DNA of 64,000 nt, from assembly GCA_017165825.1 (NCBI GenBank), contig CM029387.1, positions 17,869,061 to 17,933,060 on the forward strand, in the 5' to 3' direction. Within the stretch, counting starts at the first letter, position 1, and each line of letters begins with the position of its first letter. This document shows, piece after piece, positions 13,107 to 24,214 of the stretch. The DNA is from Hepsetus odoe (Eukaryota; Chordata; Actinopteri; Characiformes; Hepsetidae). The notes below the pieces were generated by a model that was not told the origin of the DNA, searched no databases, and saw only the letters and a list, made by a program, of their open reading frames with translations. A program made the translations under genes and the position numbers.

Positions 13107-13287
13107 CCCTATACTATATATTAATTTCTTCAAATGTACACACCAAGGATAACATGACTCAAGCTCTTTCCACGTCTTTCTGGTGTGGTGTTATGCAGTA
13201 TGGTCCACAGGTTGAAAAAATTCTCAGAAACAAAAAGAAAAACAAAATATTCTAGCCTTCATTGATGTCCACCGACGTCCAGCCTAA
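11915..13287 (-). other. vegfaa: vegfaa 3' UTR (3' limit uncertain)
   Basis: The AT-rich stretch after the stop codon has several AUUUA-type elements on the sense strand, for example around 12018-12032 where AUUUAUUUAU occurs. It also has ATTAAA-type polyadenylation candidates near 12072, 11954 and 11927 (minus strand) and a perfect (AT)n block at 13024-13100. VEGFA messages are known to carry long, unstable 3' UTRs with AU-rich elements. The end point is a guess from the last ATTAAA motifs; no AATAAA was found before about 11468. Confidence 0.5.
13024..13101. repeat. (AT)n microsatellite in vegfaa 3' UTR
   Basis: Two pure AT blocks split by ATAACAACAT. Confidence 0.95.
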
Positions 13288-13309
13288 TCATCTTCGAGGT
13301 TTGTCACAC
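13288..13309 (-). CDS. vegfaa: vegfaa terminal coding exon (CDKPRR stop)
   Basis: The acceptor TTTCAG (AG at 13311-13310) is followed by 22 coding bases giving CDKPRR and TGA at 13290-13288. This equals the pro-angiogenic 8a-type ending, with C-terminal Arg for neuropilin binding. I saw no 8b-type alternative ending, though I did not search exhaustively. Confidence 0.93.
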
Positions 13310-15469
13310 CTGAAACAAAGCGACACAGAAAATAAATCATTGGTCAGCTATTATTGCTCGCGGGGGCCAATCACATTTTTCTGACTTGGGTCAGACCACA
13401 CCCACACTGATTGCTCACCTTCAGATTATTAGAATGGGATTTTAATCCCCATAAAATGAAATATGCACAATTTCTCTCCCCAAATGTAGTAAATCTGTAC
13501 TGTCGCTTGTTCCTGCTTGCATCTTAAATAAACCTGCTTATGTGGTTTCTGTCACTGTGCCACACACTGGTAAATGGTAAGTGGTAATGGTATGGAGCAT
13601 AAGCCAATGAAAAGCCATTCTGGAGGCAGATATCTGTATTTTTTTTTGTCAGAAACCACAAACGCAAGTGTGCTTGGGATTATTACCCAGCATTTCAGGA
13701 TGCAGTTTGCACAGGGCCTACAGATAATTGTGCAACCATTGCGATGTAAACACTAAGGATGCACCAATTCCTAGACATCGATATCTGATATTTTGATTGT
13801 ACAGAAGAAAAACGTGTTATATTTGCGTGTAACATTTCTTTTGAAAAGCTGTAAAATGGATGAAAAATGAAAGCACCACCTAAACATTCTGCTGCATAAA
13901 TGCTTCATCAGATATCGGTTCAAAATTTGGTCCAATTTAAACATCACGGCCAATACTGATGTTATTTTTTGAAGCAAATATCCGATTCTGAAGATTTTAG
14001 TTTAATCGTTTATACAGAATAGGACTTGGGTGATCGACTACATTTGGGGTGAGGGGGAAAATTGTGTAATCTGTTACAAATGACTCATTTAATAGTTACA
14101 TTTTGGAAAGAAAAAAAAAAAGTGTGGTGGGGTCTGCCCTGATCAGTTTGAAGAAGAGCGGCAGCCTTTTCAGTCATTTACACACCCTCACAACAGAGCT
14201 AGACAAGATTGAAGGGGGGAAACTGGGGTGAATTACAAGACTGAGGAGTAGAACCATGAGAAGCAATAAGCGCGGACACATTTTTTTGAATTCTGATTTG
14301 TTAGCCCTTTGATTTTCCAACAGATGAGTTTGGAATTAAGGCACAATCTGATATTAGTCCTTTGACAAATGAGCGGTTACTCGCTGCAGCCGACTGATTG
14401 TAGCATCGGTGATTAAACCGTGACACTCTCTCCCGTACCTTTTCTTTGGTTGATGCAGTGAAGTGTATTAGATAAGCTATGATTACTCACAGATGTTTAT
14501 GAGTGATGGCCTTCCATCACACAGTGACATCTCAAAGTCCTACAGTCACACACACGTCTGCACACCTCAGTCACAACCTGTTTTGCTCTCTCTCTCTGTC
14601 TCTCTCTCACACACACACACACCTGTATTGCTTGTTGTCAGAATATGAGGTCATGAGATTCTGACAATCTTTACTTTTTTCGCCTCTTAGAATTACTAAA
14701 GCTTTGCAATCCTGCCTTATTAAAGGGCCCTATACCTGAATACCATGGAAAAGAGAACCATATATTTTTTTCCATATGTAAAAACAGTCCATTTGATATT
14801 TGCCTCACCCATGAAAGTGGCAGTAATTGGACTGTAAGCAGTAGGCACAATAGAGGGCAGCCAATCAGAACATTTTGTCAGATACATCTTTTAATTCACT
14901 AACACTAGTGAACTTTAGGAAGGAAAGCATGAAAAATAAAAGTGTATGGGCCCTTTTAGCTTGAGCTCAATAAAGGATTTTTTCTCTAACACCTCACAGT
15001 ACTAGAAAAAAGTTCTAACATCAAGCAATGTTGTCAAGTAGTGATCCAGAGGCACTCAAGGCGCAGGCGAATCATTTCAAAGCGACATGCGCACCGTTCA
15101 GAGAAAGGAGGATGGAAAAAAGGCACAAAGTCCTACAAGCACAAGATAAACATGCATTTCTCTGCAGGAAGGAACATGAAAACAAGAGAGACACACACAA
15201 ATTTTTAAAGGGTGAGATACGATAGACGGCAGCTCGAGAAAGGAAAAATAAAAAAGAAAACAAGGCACGGCGTTTTATCATAGACGTTCATAAACAAACC
15301 TGCAAGTTCTTTCGTTTAACTCAAGTTGCCTGGACTTGCATTGTAACTGTGTGAATTTGCAGGAACATTTGCAGGTGAGAGGATCCTGCACAAACAAGCG
15401 CTTCCTTCTCTCTGAGCAAGGCTCGCAGCGGCTGCAAGAGAAGCAAAAAGGAAGAGGGAACGATGGAGA

Positions 15470-15521
<52 letters not shown>

Positions 15522-16537
15522 GTCTAAGCTATAGGTCTTAAGCGTTGTAGACAGCGAGAGAGAGGTAGTTTCATGCACCATCGCATACAACCCAGCCTGT
15601 TTTTCTCAACTCACACACACACAAACAAACACACACACACACCCACACACACACACACACGCACACACACTGTAGGGGTGGGTGATTTGACAATTTGTCA
15701 TCAATATAGTGATAAAGGTCACAATACACCTTCTGTATTTCGAGGAATAAAAACTGCTGAATGGACTTTCCACCTTTATGATGGAATCTTATTCACACCA
15801 TTATGACATCATCTTGTTTACTTTTGAGGAACTGTTTGATCTTTCTTGTTGATCCTGAGTACCTTAAATATAAAAAGAATCACAGCACCGTCACTGTTTA
15901 CACATGATTATTGTTATTATTTTTCTAATGATATTTTTCCTACTCCATAAAATATCTGCAAACTATCTACAAACTTTTCATTCACAACATCCTGCTGGTT
16001 TGGGTTTTCTCTGTTTATTGAGAAAATGCACCGACTCACTATTAGCTCCCCCTGTGGCGAAACTGAAAAACAAGGCTTGTGCGTGCCATGTTTATCATTA
16101 AATGGAAAAATAATCAGAAAATTTGGAGTAAAGACGGAAAATTTTTAGATATATATATTTTTTCTTCTTCAAGGAATTGATTTTAGGCAAGTAATCATGG
16201 CAGCCCTGCCGTATTTATAGCATTACTTTTGTCAGCTTTTCATCTTGGCACTACAGCTCTGACAACTCACATTCTCTCCTTTCCAAATTGTTCCAGTGTG
16301 TATTGTGGGAATGTTTTCAAATATTGCAGTATTAAATACTGGCCTTACTGCCCAGACCTACTTTCTGTTCTTCTAATAGAAATGATCCATCTTCTACCTG
16401 GACCATCATCCATCAACATCTCTCACTATCCTTTCGTTTCTCTAACTGTCACAACACAGTCTACAGTGATTTGGATTTTTGGTTTGGTGCACCCATGATG
16501 CATAATGGTCAAGCATTACACCACCAGTGCCATGCGT

Positions 16538-16587
<50 letters not shown>

Positions 16588-18176
16588 CAGATTTAACTTT
16601 TTAAAACTAATTATTAAAATAGGAACACCATCATACTATTATGAGCACTGTTGGGCTTTCAAATTCACACCTCCTGATGTCAATAGATGCAGTATCTTTA
16701 TTTATAGCACCAATGCTAGACACACACAGATCAGGCACAGAGGCAGTATTGAGGGGGCAGACCTGGTTCACAGCCACAAACTGACCTTCCTTCTGTCCTG
16801 CAACAAAGGGGCTATAGCTATGATTTCTTTTTTTTTTTGATTACTGACCATCCAAACTATTTTTCAGCTCTTTTCCTTTGACCACTAATATGTATGTGAC
16901 ACATACACTGAACAAACTCGAGCTGATAAGGTAATGGAACAGCCATTAAAAACTCAGATAGGAAATGGAAGGACAAGTGGATGAAGGCTTGTTAAAACCT
17001 TTCTTCTTTTTCTCATAACGCCCCCTACGCTTCCGGTAGTGTGTTGCAATCTGTCAGAACCAATTAATGGATCATATGTACATTACACAGCACAAGATAG
17101 CACTTTTGTTGTTAAGTAGCTCAAGATTGTGATGCCCATTCAATCAAAAATTTTACAGCTCCAGCACATGCTCTTCCGCCCAGCGCGAGAGACATCAGCC
17201 GACATTCCAACCCACCCCAATCACAGAGAAAAGCAGCACAGGTCATGAAAGAAAGCCCCAGGGGTCAGAACAGCCACAGCAGCAGCCGTGCAAGGTAATA
17301 GGCCCTTGAACGTTACCTCTCTGGCTTTCCCTGAGCCACGGCCCTGCGTTAGCCTCACGCAAACCAGCAGTGGCCATAGGAAAGCACTATGCATCAGGAG
17401 GACCACACACACTCGGCTAAAATAAAACCGGCAAGCAAGAGGCAAACAGGGCCGGGCTGCAGAGGAGCGAGGCCGCTGCTATAGGCCTGGGGCCTGGGGC
17501 CTCCCAGTCTCAGTCTCTTTCCCTTTTTTTGTCCTTTGCCCTCTCTGGGTTTTCTGCAAAACATGAATAATGCAGAAAAAAGGGACAGCTAAGTGAGGAC
17601 AGTGACATGCATGAACAGGGATTTAATCAAAACAAATTGAAGGGCCATTTAGGAGCCTGGCTTCAAATAAGCATTCAGCTGCACCATTGTGGCCGTTTGG
17701 TGAGCTTAAAGGGAGGGGAATAAAATCTAATTTCCACAACTGCCTCCCGTTCCCCAGATGTAGTCAATCAGCCAAGACATGTTTAGGGTCTGAAGCTTCC
17801 TTTGTTAGTTTTATGCAGAAGATAGAAGCCTAGACTGGTTTGCACTGTGAAAATGGCATGTCTGCATCATTATAAACTTGCTTCGAGCTGTTAAACCACC
17901 TGAAATAGACTTGCTTATGTGGTTTCTCAGGCTGTAGGAACAGAAACAGTACTGGGAACAGTTTGCCATTCAGTGTCAGTGTGTGTTAGGCAGGCAGTTG
18001 GAACAATGCTTATTGAATTATTACTTGGCTGATCCCTTTTGGGGTCAAATTTGGAAAAAAAAAATGTTTTTGTTGGCACTTTAAAAGAAAAGAGGGATCA
18101 ATTTCTCTGAGCCCTGCTTGAAATAAACACTGGACAGGATTCAACCTTGTGTGTGTGCGTGTATGTGTGTGTGTGT

Positions 18177-18219
<43 letters not shown>

Positions 18220-21200
18220 ATTGGCTTAAATGAAAGAATCGAAGCTTGAGGATGTGAACTTGAGCTTGTGAATCAGAGGCTGAATGGTGGGGGATGGGGG
18301 TGTGTACGTGCCCGGGAGCTGCGGGGGAGGAGCCTTGCGAAGATCCTGTATTTGGCTCTATAAGCAGAGGATTTGATTTAGCCTCCCAGCTAACCTGATC
18401 CATCTCACATACACACATACATACTTACACACATGCACACACATAGGCCACTCATCCTATTAAACAAAGTCTGTTCCCTGACCCGCAGCTGATCACATGC
18501 ACACACACACACATGCTGTCCTAACGGTGTCAAAAAAGCAGGCCTGTTCTGAGCTCAGCCTCCGACCCTAAAAATAAAATTGGGTTAACTGCACAGCACC
18601 TGTGGCTATGATTAGAATAGGAAAGTAGCCGAGGGTCAGTATGTATGAGGCAGCTGCAGTGGGTGTGTGTATGTGTGTGTGGTCCATCCACACGGCATCA
18701 CAAACTGCTAACACCTCATAAGGATCATAAATTGTTCTGTCATTGTGGAGGAATACTGGTGGAAAGTGCTGGTGGCTGCCATAGAGATGAAAGCGTTTAC
18801 ATTTTCTGGCTTAAAGGTACTGCATCACTGCTGAAAAACTCTGGGAAGACACACCGTTCACCTCCTTTCCACTGTATCCTGAAATGACGCTTGAACTGGC
18901 CACTCAGTCTAAGCCCAGGCAATCCGCTAGTCAGCATGCTGGGGGGCTGCTCAGTCCACTCTTTGGCGTTGTGCCACAATGTCTTAAATAACGGCAGCCG
19001 GTTCAACAACTAGAACATGATATGACCCAAAACCGATCCTCTTCGTAGACCATCTGACGTAAACGGCACCAACGGTTCAGGCAGTCACCTAGTGGGTCGC
19101 TGGGTGCACCGTGTCCAGCCGACTGCTTCTCATTTCTAGTCAGAGTCAGAATTTTTTATTTCTAACTAAGCATCCAGATTCAGCTCTTTCTTCAACAAAA
19201 GCCACGAGCTATACTGGTTTCAGTATCGCTGCTACTCAACACACACAATCACACACACATATACACACGGTAGCCAAACTTGACTTACTTTTCTTTCTTT
19301 GCTTTGACTTCTTGTTTTTGTCTGAAAGGAGAAAAGACAAATAAGAAAAACACAATTATTTCCTTTCTGTAAGCACATTGTAGCATTTTTTGAATGTGGA
19401 CAGTCTCCAAGTCTCTTACCTGCATTGACATTTTGTGTGTTCTGTGAAACTCAATTGAAATTTGTGCTGTGATATGCCACTCTTCACTCGTAATACCTGG
19501 GAAGAGATGAGAAATTCGATAAGAACTGAGCAGGTGGTGTTTTATTCACACCGGTTAGCTTCTTTATCACCCCTTGACCTTGCACCCAGTGCTGCTGAAT
19601 GATTTATCAATCCCAGATCATCAGCACTGAGCAACAGGAGTCCGGATGGCAGGCAAGTCTTCAAGGGGACAAACACAGGCATAAACAAGGCCAGAGTGGG
19701 GTAAACAACATAGCCACTGGACCTTTCCCCAAACTGCACAAGGCCAAGAACTAATAGGCAATGGGGAGCTCAAGAGAAAGATGGCTGCTAATGTTTGGAA
19801 CACATTAGTGTCTGCTCTAAATGAAACCTGTTTATGGTGACCATGTACTTATACTCATTATAATGTATGGACACGTTTGAATATAATCATATCTAGGAGT
19901 TCAAAGTCAATGTCTCCCATGGGTGTGCTTTAATTATTGAGCTTACTGTCCCACCATTGAGGTTCAAGTTGAGCTCATTCAATTACAATGACTACAATGC
20001 CAGTGACTGAATAGAAAGTAGGGCACCGGCCATAACAATAAAGTTCATTTTTCTATTGGGAACTCTGACAAAACCATCTAAATACATCATGGGCTCACCT
20101 CTGGGAGGCTGTCAGAGAGATAGTTTTCAGAAGAACGGTTTAAGCTATCTATAATCTACCCAGATTTCTTCTCACTCCGTCAGTGAGCCAACATCGTTTT
20201 TCCCATCAAAGTCGGCGATGTCTCTAGTTACTGGCCAACCGACTTCTTGACTGACAGGGTCCAAAGTGGATAGCTCACCTCCAGCGTGACGTTTTGTGTC
20301 TCTGTTGGGCCACACTCAAGAGCCTCATCGCCGCAGCAGCCTGCACAGCGCTTCAGAACAACGCACGAGGGGATGTAGGTCGCATCAACCTCGTCTGGAT
20401 ACTCCTGTATGATGTCCACGAGAACCTCTCGGGTTTTACACTGGCTTTTCGTGTAGACTTCCATGAAGGGAATCACTATAATGTTGAAGAAGTGAGAGTG
20501 TATAAGGCGCAAAGGTCAAAATCACTCATCAAACATTTCACCACAATGTTGTTTCAGGACCCAGCTTTTTAGTCCTGCTTTGGAAAACTGGTAATACGTT
20601 ACCTGGTCAAAATCTCACTTTCACAACAGAGTGTGCCATTAAATCTGTAATCTCACCACAATTTTGCTTCAGTTTAACAATTCAAGCTTTCATTCCTGCT
20701 TGAGAATAGTTAGAACTGTTACTAACTGGTAATATTTGACCTGCCTGCTTTGAATGGTACTATTAATAGTTTATGACCAATATTTATAATATTTTATATT
20801 ATATTAATATTTAATATTTATAATATATTATTTATAATATATCTAATATTTCAAGGTTAAACCATTAAAATGGCCACTTTGGAAATGCCAAGTTTCCAAG
20901 CTCCTGCCCTGACTATAAGGAATCCCCGATCTGACTTTCAATCATCAAGTCCACTATGACCTTGCAAATGGTCCCACTGAATAGCTGAAGATTACTCAAC
21001 GTCTGCTCTCTGTACATAACCTGCCCTTTGTCCTGTCTCGTCTAATTTTCTTATTTCTCTTTGCTTCCCATGAGCGCTGCCAATTCCGCCACACTCTGCT
21101 CCTTTTGTCCGACCCTCAGGTACAGGCACTTCCTGAGCGGAGCCCCAGCGCAAAAGCCAGATTAGAAAAGAAACAATGCTAAAGATCTGCCTGGCTCAAC

Positions 21201-23644
21201 ACTCCACAAAAGCCCATTGTACGGACGAGAGCCTTAATTGTACCTAAGTGGGACTGTCCGACTTGTTTGACCACACACACTCGCTGAGAGAGGCACACAC
21301 ACATGCCCTGTGCCCCTCGCAAGCCCCATCCTCCCTCATTCCAGTAGAACCCATGCCCCATCTTGGCGGCTCCCAGCCTGGTCCATGTGACCTCACCACC
21401 TTGTGACCCGTGGTGACGCCAGGCGTCACCTTTGACCCCAGACCTCGGAATAAAAGCCCACCCTAGGACATTTCCGAGGCAGAGAGGAAGTTTTTGATGC
21501 TTTAACACCTTTTGGCATAGCTCAATCTGTCAAATGTGGTTAAACTAACCACTAATATATGCTGACCTGTTCTGACAAAATCCCAACAGTCATTTCAAAG
21601 CGACAATATATATTCTATTATTATTATAATATTCTGACCAGTTTAACAAATACAAACAGGCCCAATCAGACTTCCATTCATTAGAAGCAACTCTTTCTGG
21701 TCAAATGTTGTCCTAAGTGAACTGCAAAGTCATCCACATGGATGTCTGTCTGTAACTTCCTTCAGCAAAATGTAGGCACTCCAAGCTGTTTAAGACCTCA
21801 GTGTACCTGTTGTGCCATTGCGCCACATGATTTAATATGTAACTCTGATGCAAGTGGAATATCACATCTCCACAGGGGCAGAAAACACGGGCTGTACAAA
21901 TAAGCCGAACACAAGCCCACTACTATAAACTACCAATTCAGAAATGGAATAACCAGACTTCACAAAAGGCACCTACAACTTAGGTCATCTACAAGGGGCC
22001 ACTAAAAACCATATTTGAGAGTCATCTTTCTTATGACAGAGTCCAAAAAGTGGACAAATATCTAAAAACATGCTAATCCAATGAGTCCACCTTTCTAGTG
22101 GGTCACCTCAACACCCACCCAGGTCTACAATTGGCCAGTGGTCATGTCCTTGGGTACACGTGTAAACTCAACTGTGTCATCACCGATAAACAAACCTATA
22201 CCCTGCCATGGCCGTCAGCATACCGTTAATTATTTGTTATGACACTGCTTAAAAAAGGTATTAAAAAAGCAATGGAAAAAGGTCCGGTCCTTGTTCGTGG
22301 CCAAGAGAATGATTAACCAAGACCCGTTCTCTGTGACAACATTGTAGAAGTAATGGTGAATGAAAAAAGGCCAGCTGACTGCAAGATATATAGTCCAGAA
22401 TTTGGACTTTGCCTCTGGACTGTGCCCCAGAAGAGTGTCATTCCTAATATGTTCACAAGGGGGCAGCCATTTCAACATATTCTTTACAGAGGGAGAAAAA
22501 AGTTGCATCCTAAGTGCCTTTACTAAAGGCTTAAGGGGTCCATTTAAGAGGCCACTTACCTTCATTTTTGCTCTTCCCTCCCTCTTTAGGTATGTGTGCC
22601 GCCTGTGTGAGGGTGAAAAAAAGAAGCATGAGATGATTTCAATCTTTCCAAAGGACCTCTACAATCAAGCATGTTTGGAATGTGTTAATTAAACCCTAAA
22701 TCAGTGGGAAAACTTATTACTTCTTTGCTCAATGCAGGCCCAGCCTAAACGCAACATACTGTTGCCTTGGGGAAATAAACATTTACCATGTACAATGACT
22801 TAGCATCTAATTTGTTGGTGAGAAAATGTTCAGCCGGTTCTGTGAGCATGTGAATGTCCGTCAATTTTCCCGCCTCGTCGTGCCGCAGCATGGTCACGCC
22901 ACCAACCCCCCCATGCATTGTCACCTACAGGCTATTTAAGAGGGACATCAACACTCTAAGTGTAAATTCTGTACTTTATCCAAGATGAACGTTGATGCTG
23001 CAGGCATGAAGCCTGGGTGGTGCAACAGAGCACAGATATTGCACCAGAATCAGGCCCGAGGGCCTACAATCCAACTAAACTAATTTGCATCAAAAAAGCA
23101 GTTCTGCACATCCATGGATGAGAAAGGATGACACAAAGTACAGGAATGTAAATAGACAGGCACCCTATCGGCATGTTATTTCAATTCTCCGGGTGCACCC
23201 TGAAGCTCTTCTCATGACCGCACGGGTCACAGGTCGCAGCCTGGGAGCAAATATGGGATGAACTTTGGCAGAACTGATCGCTGGCCCTTGAAGCAGCCCT
23301 GGGATGGGAAAAGAACGGGTGCCCACATGAATGGATGGAAGTATCTACAGGGTGGGTTATAGCACATCTTTGTTGCCGGGCCCATATCTGGTGCGATACT
23401 TATGGCCAAATTGTAATCAGTGCCATCCCTGCGCATCCACACATCCAAATCCTTGCCTAGGAATATTCAGTGGTCCAGACCCAATAACCCTATGATCAGA
23501 AGTGGCTCTACTGAAAAATGATGGATGGAGACACACACAAACATTACACATACACACACACACACACACAGCCCCTACCTTCAAAGCAGACGCGTGGAGC
23601 AGCGCTGCCAATACCAAGTGCAGCGAATAGACACCAAAGTTCAT
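13288..23644 (-). CDS. vegfaa: Vascular endothelial growth factor A (seven coding exons, genomic span)
   Basis: Secreted dimeric cystine-knot growth factor that binds VEGF receptors on endothelial cells and drives vessel formation. Seven exons join in frame with consensus splice sites: 66, 43, 197, 77, 33, 132 and 22 bp, total 570 bp, 189 aa. The 66, 197, 77, 132 and 22 bp sizes equal those I know for the mammalian VEGFA exons. Exon 1 gives a 22-residue signal peptide. Exon 3 carries the cystine-knot core (RCAGCC, EYPDEV) and an N-glycosylation site NVT. The 132-bp exon gives the cysteine-rich heparin-binding domain. The last codons are CDKPRR-stop, whose terminal Arg is the neuropilin-binding end. 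Exon 2 encodes [14 protein letters not shown], which by memory is close to zebrafish vegfaa rather than vegfab. Introns are about 976, 2084, 782, 98, 3857 and 1990 bp. No basic exon-6 equivalent (VEGF189 type) was seen. All exons are intact, so the gene is probably functional. Confidence 0.96.
13755..13995. mobile_element. hAT-like MITE in vegfaa last intron
   Basis: Starts GGATGCACCAATTCC..GATATCTGATAT and ends with the roughly inverted GATATCGGTT..CCAATACTGATG..TATCCGATTC. This is the style of the common fish hAT-derived repeats that open 'ggatgcaccgata'. No transposase. Assigned by family recognition from memory. Confidence 0.55.
15300..15431 (-). CDS. vegfaa: vegfaa heparin-binding exon (exon 7 equivalent)
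   Basis: 132 bp, acceptor TTGCAG (AG at 15433-15432), donor GTTTGT at 15299. It encodes [40 protein letters not shown] and RTC, the cysteine-rich heparin/neuropilin-binding domain of VEGF165. Size and phase match mammalian exon 7. A long CT repeat lies about 30-90 nt upstream of the acceptor on the sense strand. Confidence 0.96.
15463..15520. repeat. (AG)n/(CT)n microsatellite upstream of vegfaa exon 7 acceptor
   Basis: About 25 AG units on the plus strand, reading (CT)n on the vegfaa sense strand. The tract ends about 30 nt before the exon 7 acceptor and so lengthens the polypyrimidine tract. Confidence 0.9.
15610..15670. repeat. (CA)n microsatellite in vegfaa intron
   Basis: Interrupted CA repeat. 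Confidence 0.9.
15674..15790. mobile_element. hAT-like MITE fragment in vegfaa intron
   Basis: Begins AGGGGTGGGTGATTTGACAA and continues with ATCAATATAGTGATAAAG, resembling the fish MITEs that begin 'aggggtgggcgatatgac'. Truncated, without a clear second terminus. Confidence 0.4.
16538..16584. repeat. (CA)n microsatellite in vegfaa intron
   Basis: About 22 CA units. Confidence 0.95.
18148..18217. repeat. (GT)n microsatellite in vegfaa intron
   Basis: Interrupted GT repeat. A shorter one is at 18661-18681. Confidence 0.95.
19289..19321 (-). CDS. vegfaa: vegfaa coding exon 5 (basic linker)
   Basis: 33 bp, acceptor TTTCAG (AG at 19323-19322), donor GTAAGT at 19288. It encodes a Lys/Glu-rich linker, [15 protein letters not shown] with split end codons, matching the EVKAKKE motif of fish VEGFA. 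It lies only 98 bp downstream of exon 4. Confidence 0.92.
19420..19496 (-). CDS. vegfaa: vegfaa coding exon 4
   Basis: 77 bp between acceptor CCAG (AG at 19498-19497) and donor GTAAGAG at 19419. It encodes [20 protein letters not shown] and then TKCQC plus two bases of Arg. It completes the cystine knot with the last two cysteines of the core. The size equals the mammalian exon 4. Confidence 0.95.
20279..20475 (-). CDS. vegfaa: vegfaa coding exon 3 (cystine-knot core)
   Basis: 197 bp, acceptor AG at 20477-20476, donor GTGAGC at 20278. It encodes [17 protein letters not shown] through ETQNVTLE. It contains the receptor-binding cystine-knot core with the [21 protein letters not shown] cysteine pattern spread over it and the N-glycosylation site NVT. 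The size equals that of human VEGFA exon 3. Translation runs open past the donor in the same frame, so the donor, not a stop codon, defines the end. Confidence 0.97.
20755..20855. repeat. AT-rich, self-complementary stretch in vegfaa intron 2
   Basis: Nearly pure A/T with repeated TTTATAATAT/ATATTATAAA-like units between 20779 and 20850. Confidence 0.8.
22560..22602 (-). CDS. vegfaa: vegfaa coding exon 2
   Basis: The 43-bp exon lies between acceptor CACACAG (AG at 22604-22603) and donor GTAAGT (22559). It encodes [14 protein letters not shown] plus the first base of the next Val codon, the N-terminus of the mature factor. Mammalian exon 2 is 52 bp and fish exons are shorter, so the size fits a teleost gene. 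It was located by looking for the expected mature N-terminus, and the phase matches exon 3 exactly. Confidence 0.95.
23541..23571. repeat. (CA)n microsatellite next to vegfaa exon 1 donor
   Basis: Interrupted CA repeat on the plus strand. On the sense strand it reads (GT)n starting about 8 nt after the exon 1 splice donor. Confidence 0.9.
23579..23644 (-). CDS. vegfaa: vegfaa coding exon 1 (signal peptide)
   Basis: ATG at 23644-23642 opens 22 codons, [22 protein letters not shown], a typical hydrophobic signal peptide. The exon ends on a full codon (AAG) before donor GTAGGG at 23578. A (GT)n tract follows the donor within about 10 nt. The start is supported by the MNF-type opening shared with other VEGFA proteins. 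The frame is also open for at least 53 codons upstream, but without an ATG. Confidence 0.95.
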
Positions 23645-24180
23645 GGTTTTTCCTTTTCCAGTACTTGGCAAAAAGGGGGCCTCGACCCAAACGGCAGGTG
23701 AGAAGAAGGGAGGTGGATCTAAAGTTGGAAATAAGGGCTTAATAGGGGAGCCAAAGGGGGAGTGGGGAGGGGGGGTGTCAGAGTAACACTCCCATACTGC
23801 CACAGGCTTGAGGCACCTGCGGGAAAATCCTTGGAATAAAAAAATATCTAGGAATAATAATAATAATAATAATTAAAAAAAAAAAAAAAAAAGGAAAATC
23901 CACAGGATATTGGTTCGTATCCCCTTCTGTTCACTTACAATCCACACTGGAAAAGACGACCGAGGATCAATAAATAGTGGAAATGTGAAAAAAATGAAAT
24001 AAAAAGGGGTTAAAAGTTTCTCCCAGTGTGTGTGTTGCAGAAATAAAGAGAATTTCTTGCAGCAAAAAAAAAAAATGTCCAAAAAGGGTCGAGCAGCGTC
24101 TCCGGGCTTCGTTTCGTCTTTCCTTTCTTCGCTTCAATGGGGAGCACGCTCACTCTCTCTTCCTCCCTCTCTCTATCTCT
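23645..24180 (-). other. vegfaa: vegfaa 5' UTR / first exon leader (approximate)
   Basis: Region between the ATG and the GC-rich promoter. On the sense strand it holds GA-rich tracts (24147-24212), poly-T stretches and an AAT/poly-A block (23846-23892). No splice site is needed to link it to exon 1. Its 5' limit is inferred only from the position of the GC-rich block. Confidence 0.4.
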
Positions 24181-24214
24181 CTGTCTGTCTCCCTCTCTCT
24201 CTCTCCTGATCGCG

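Noticed and set aside
23417..23560. Continuation of the vegfaa exon 1 frame as Cys/Val repeats
   Set aside because: This is intron read-through into the (GT)n repeat after the GTAGGG donor. The next true exon is at 22602-22560.
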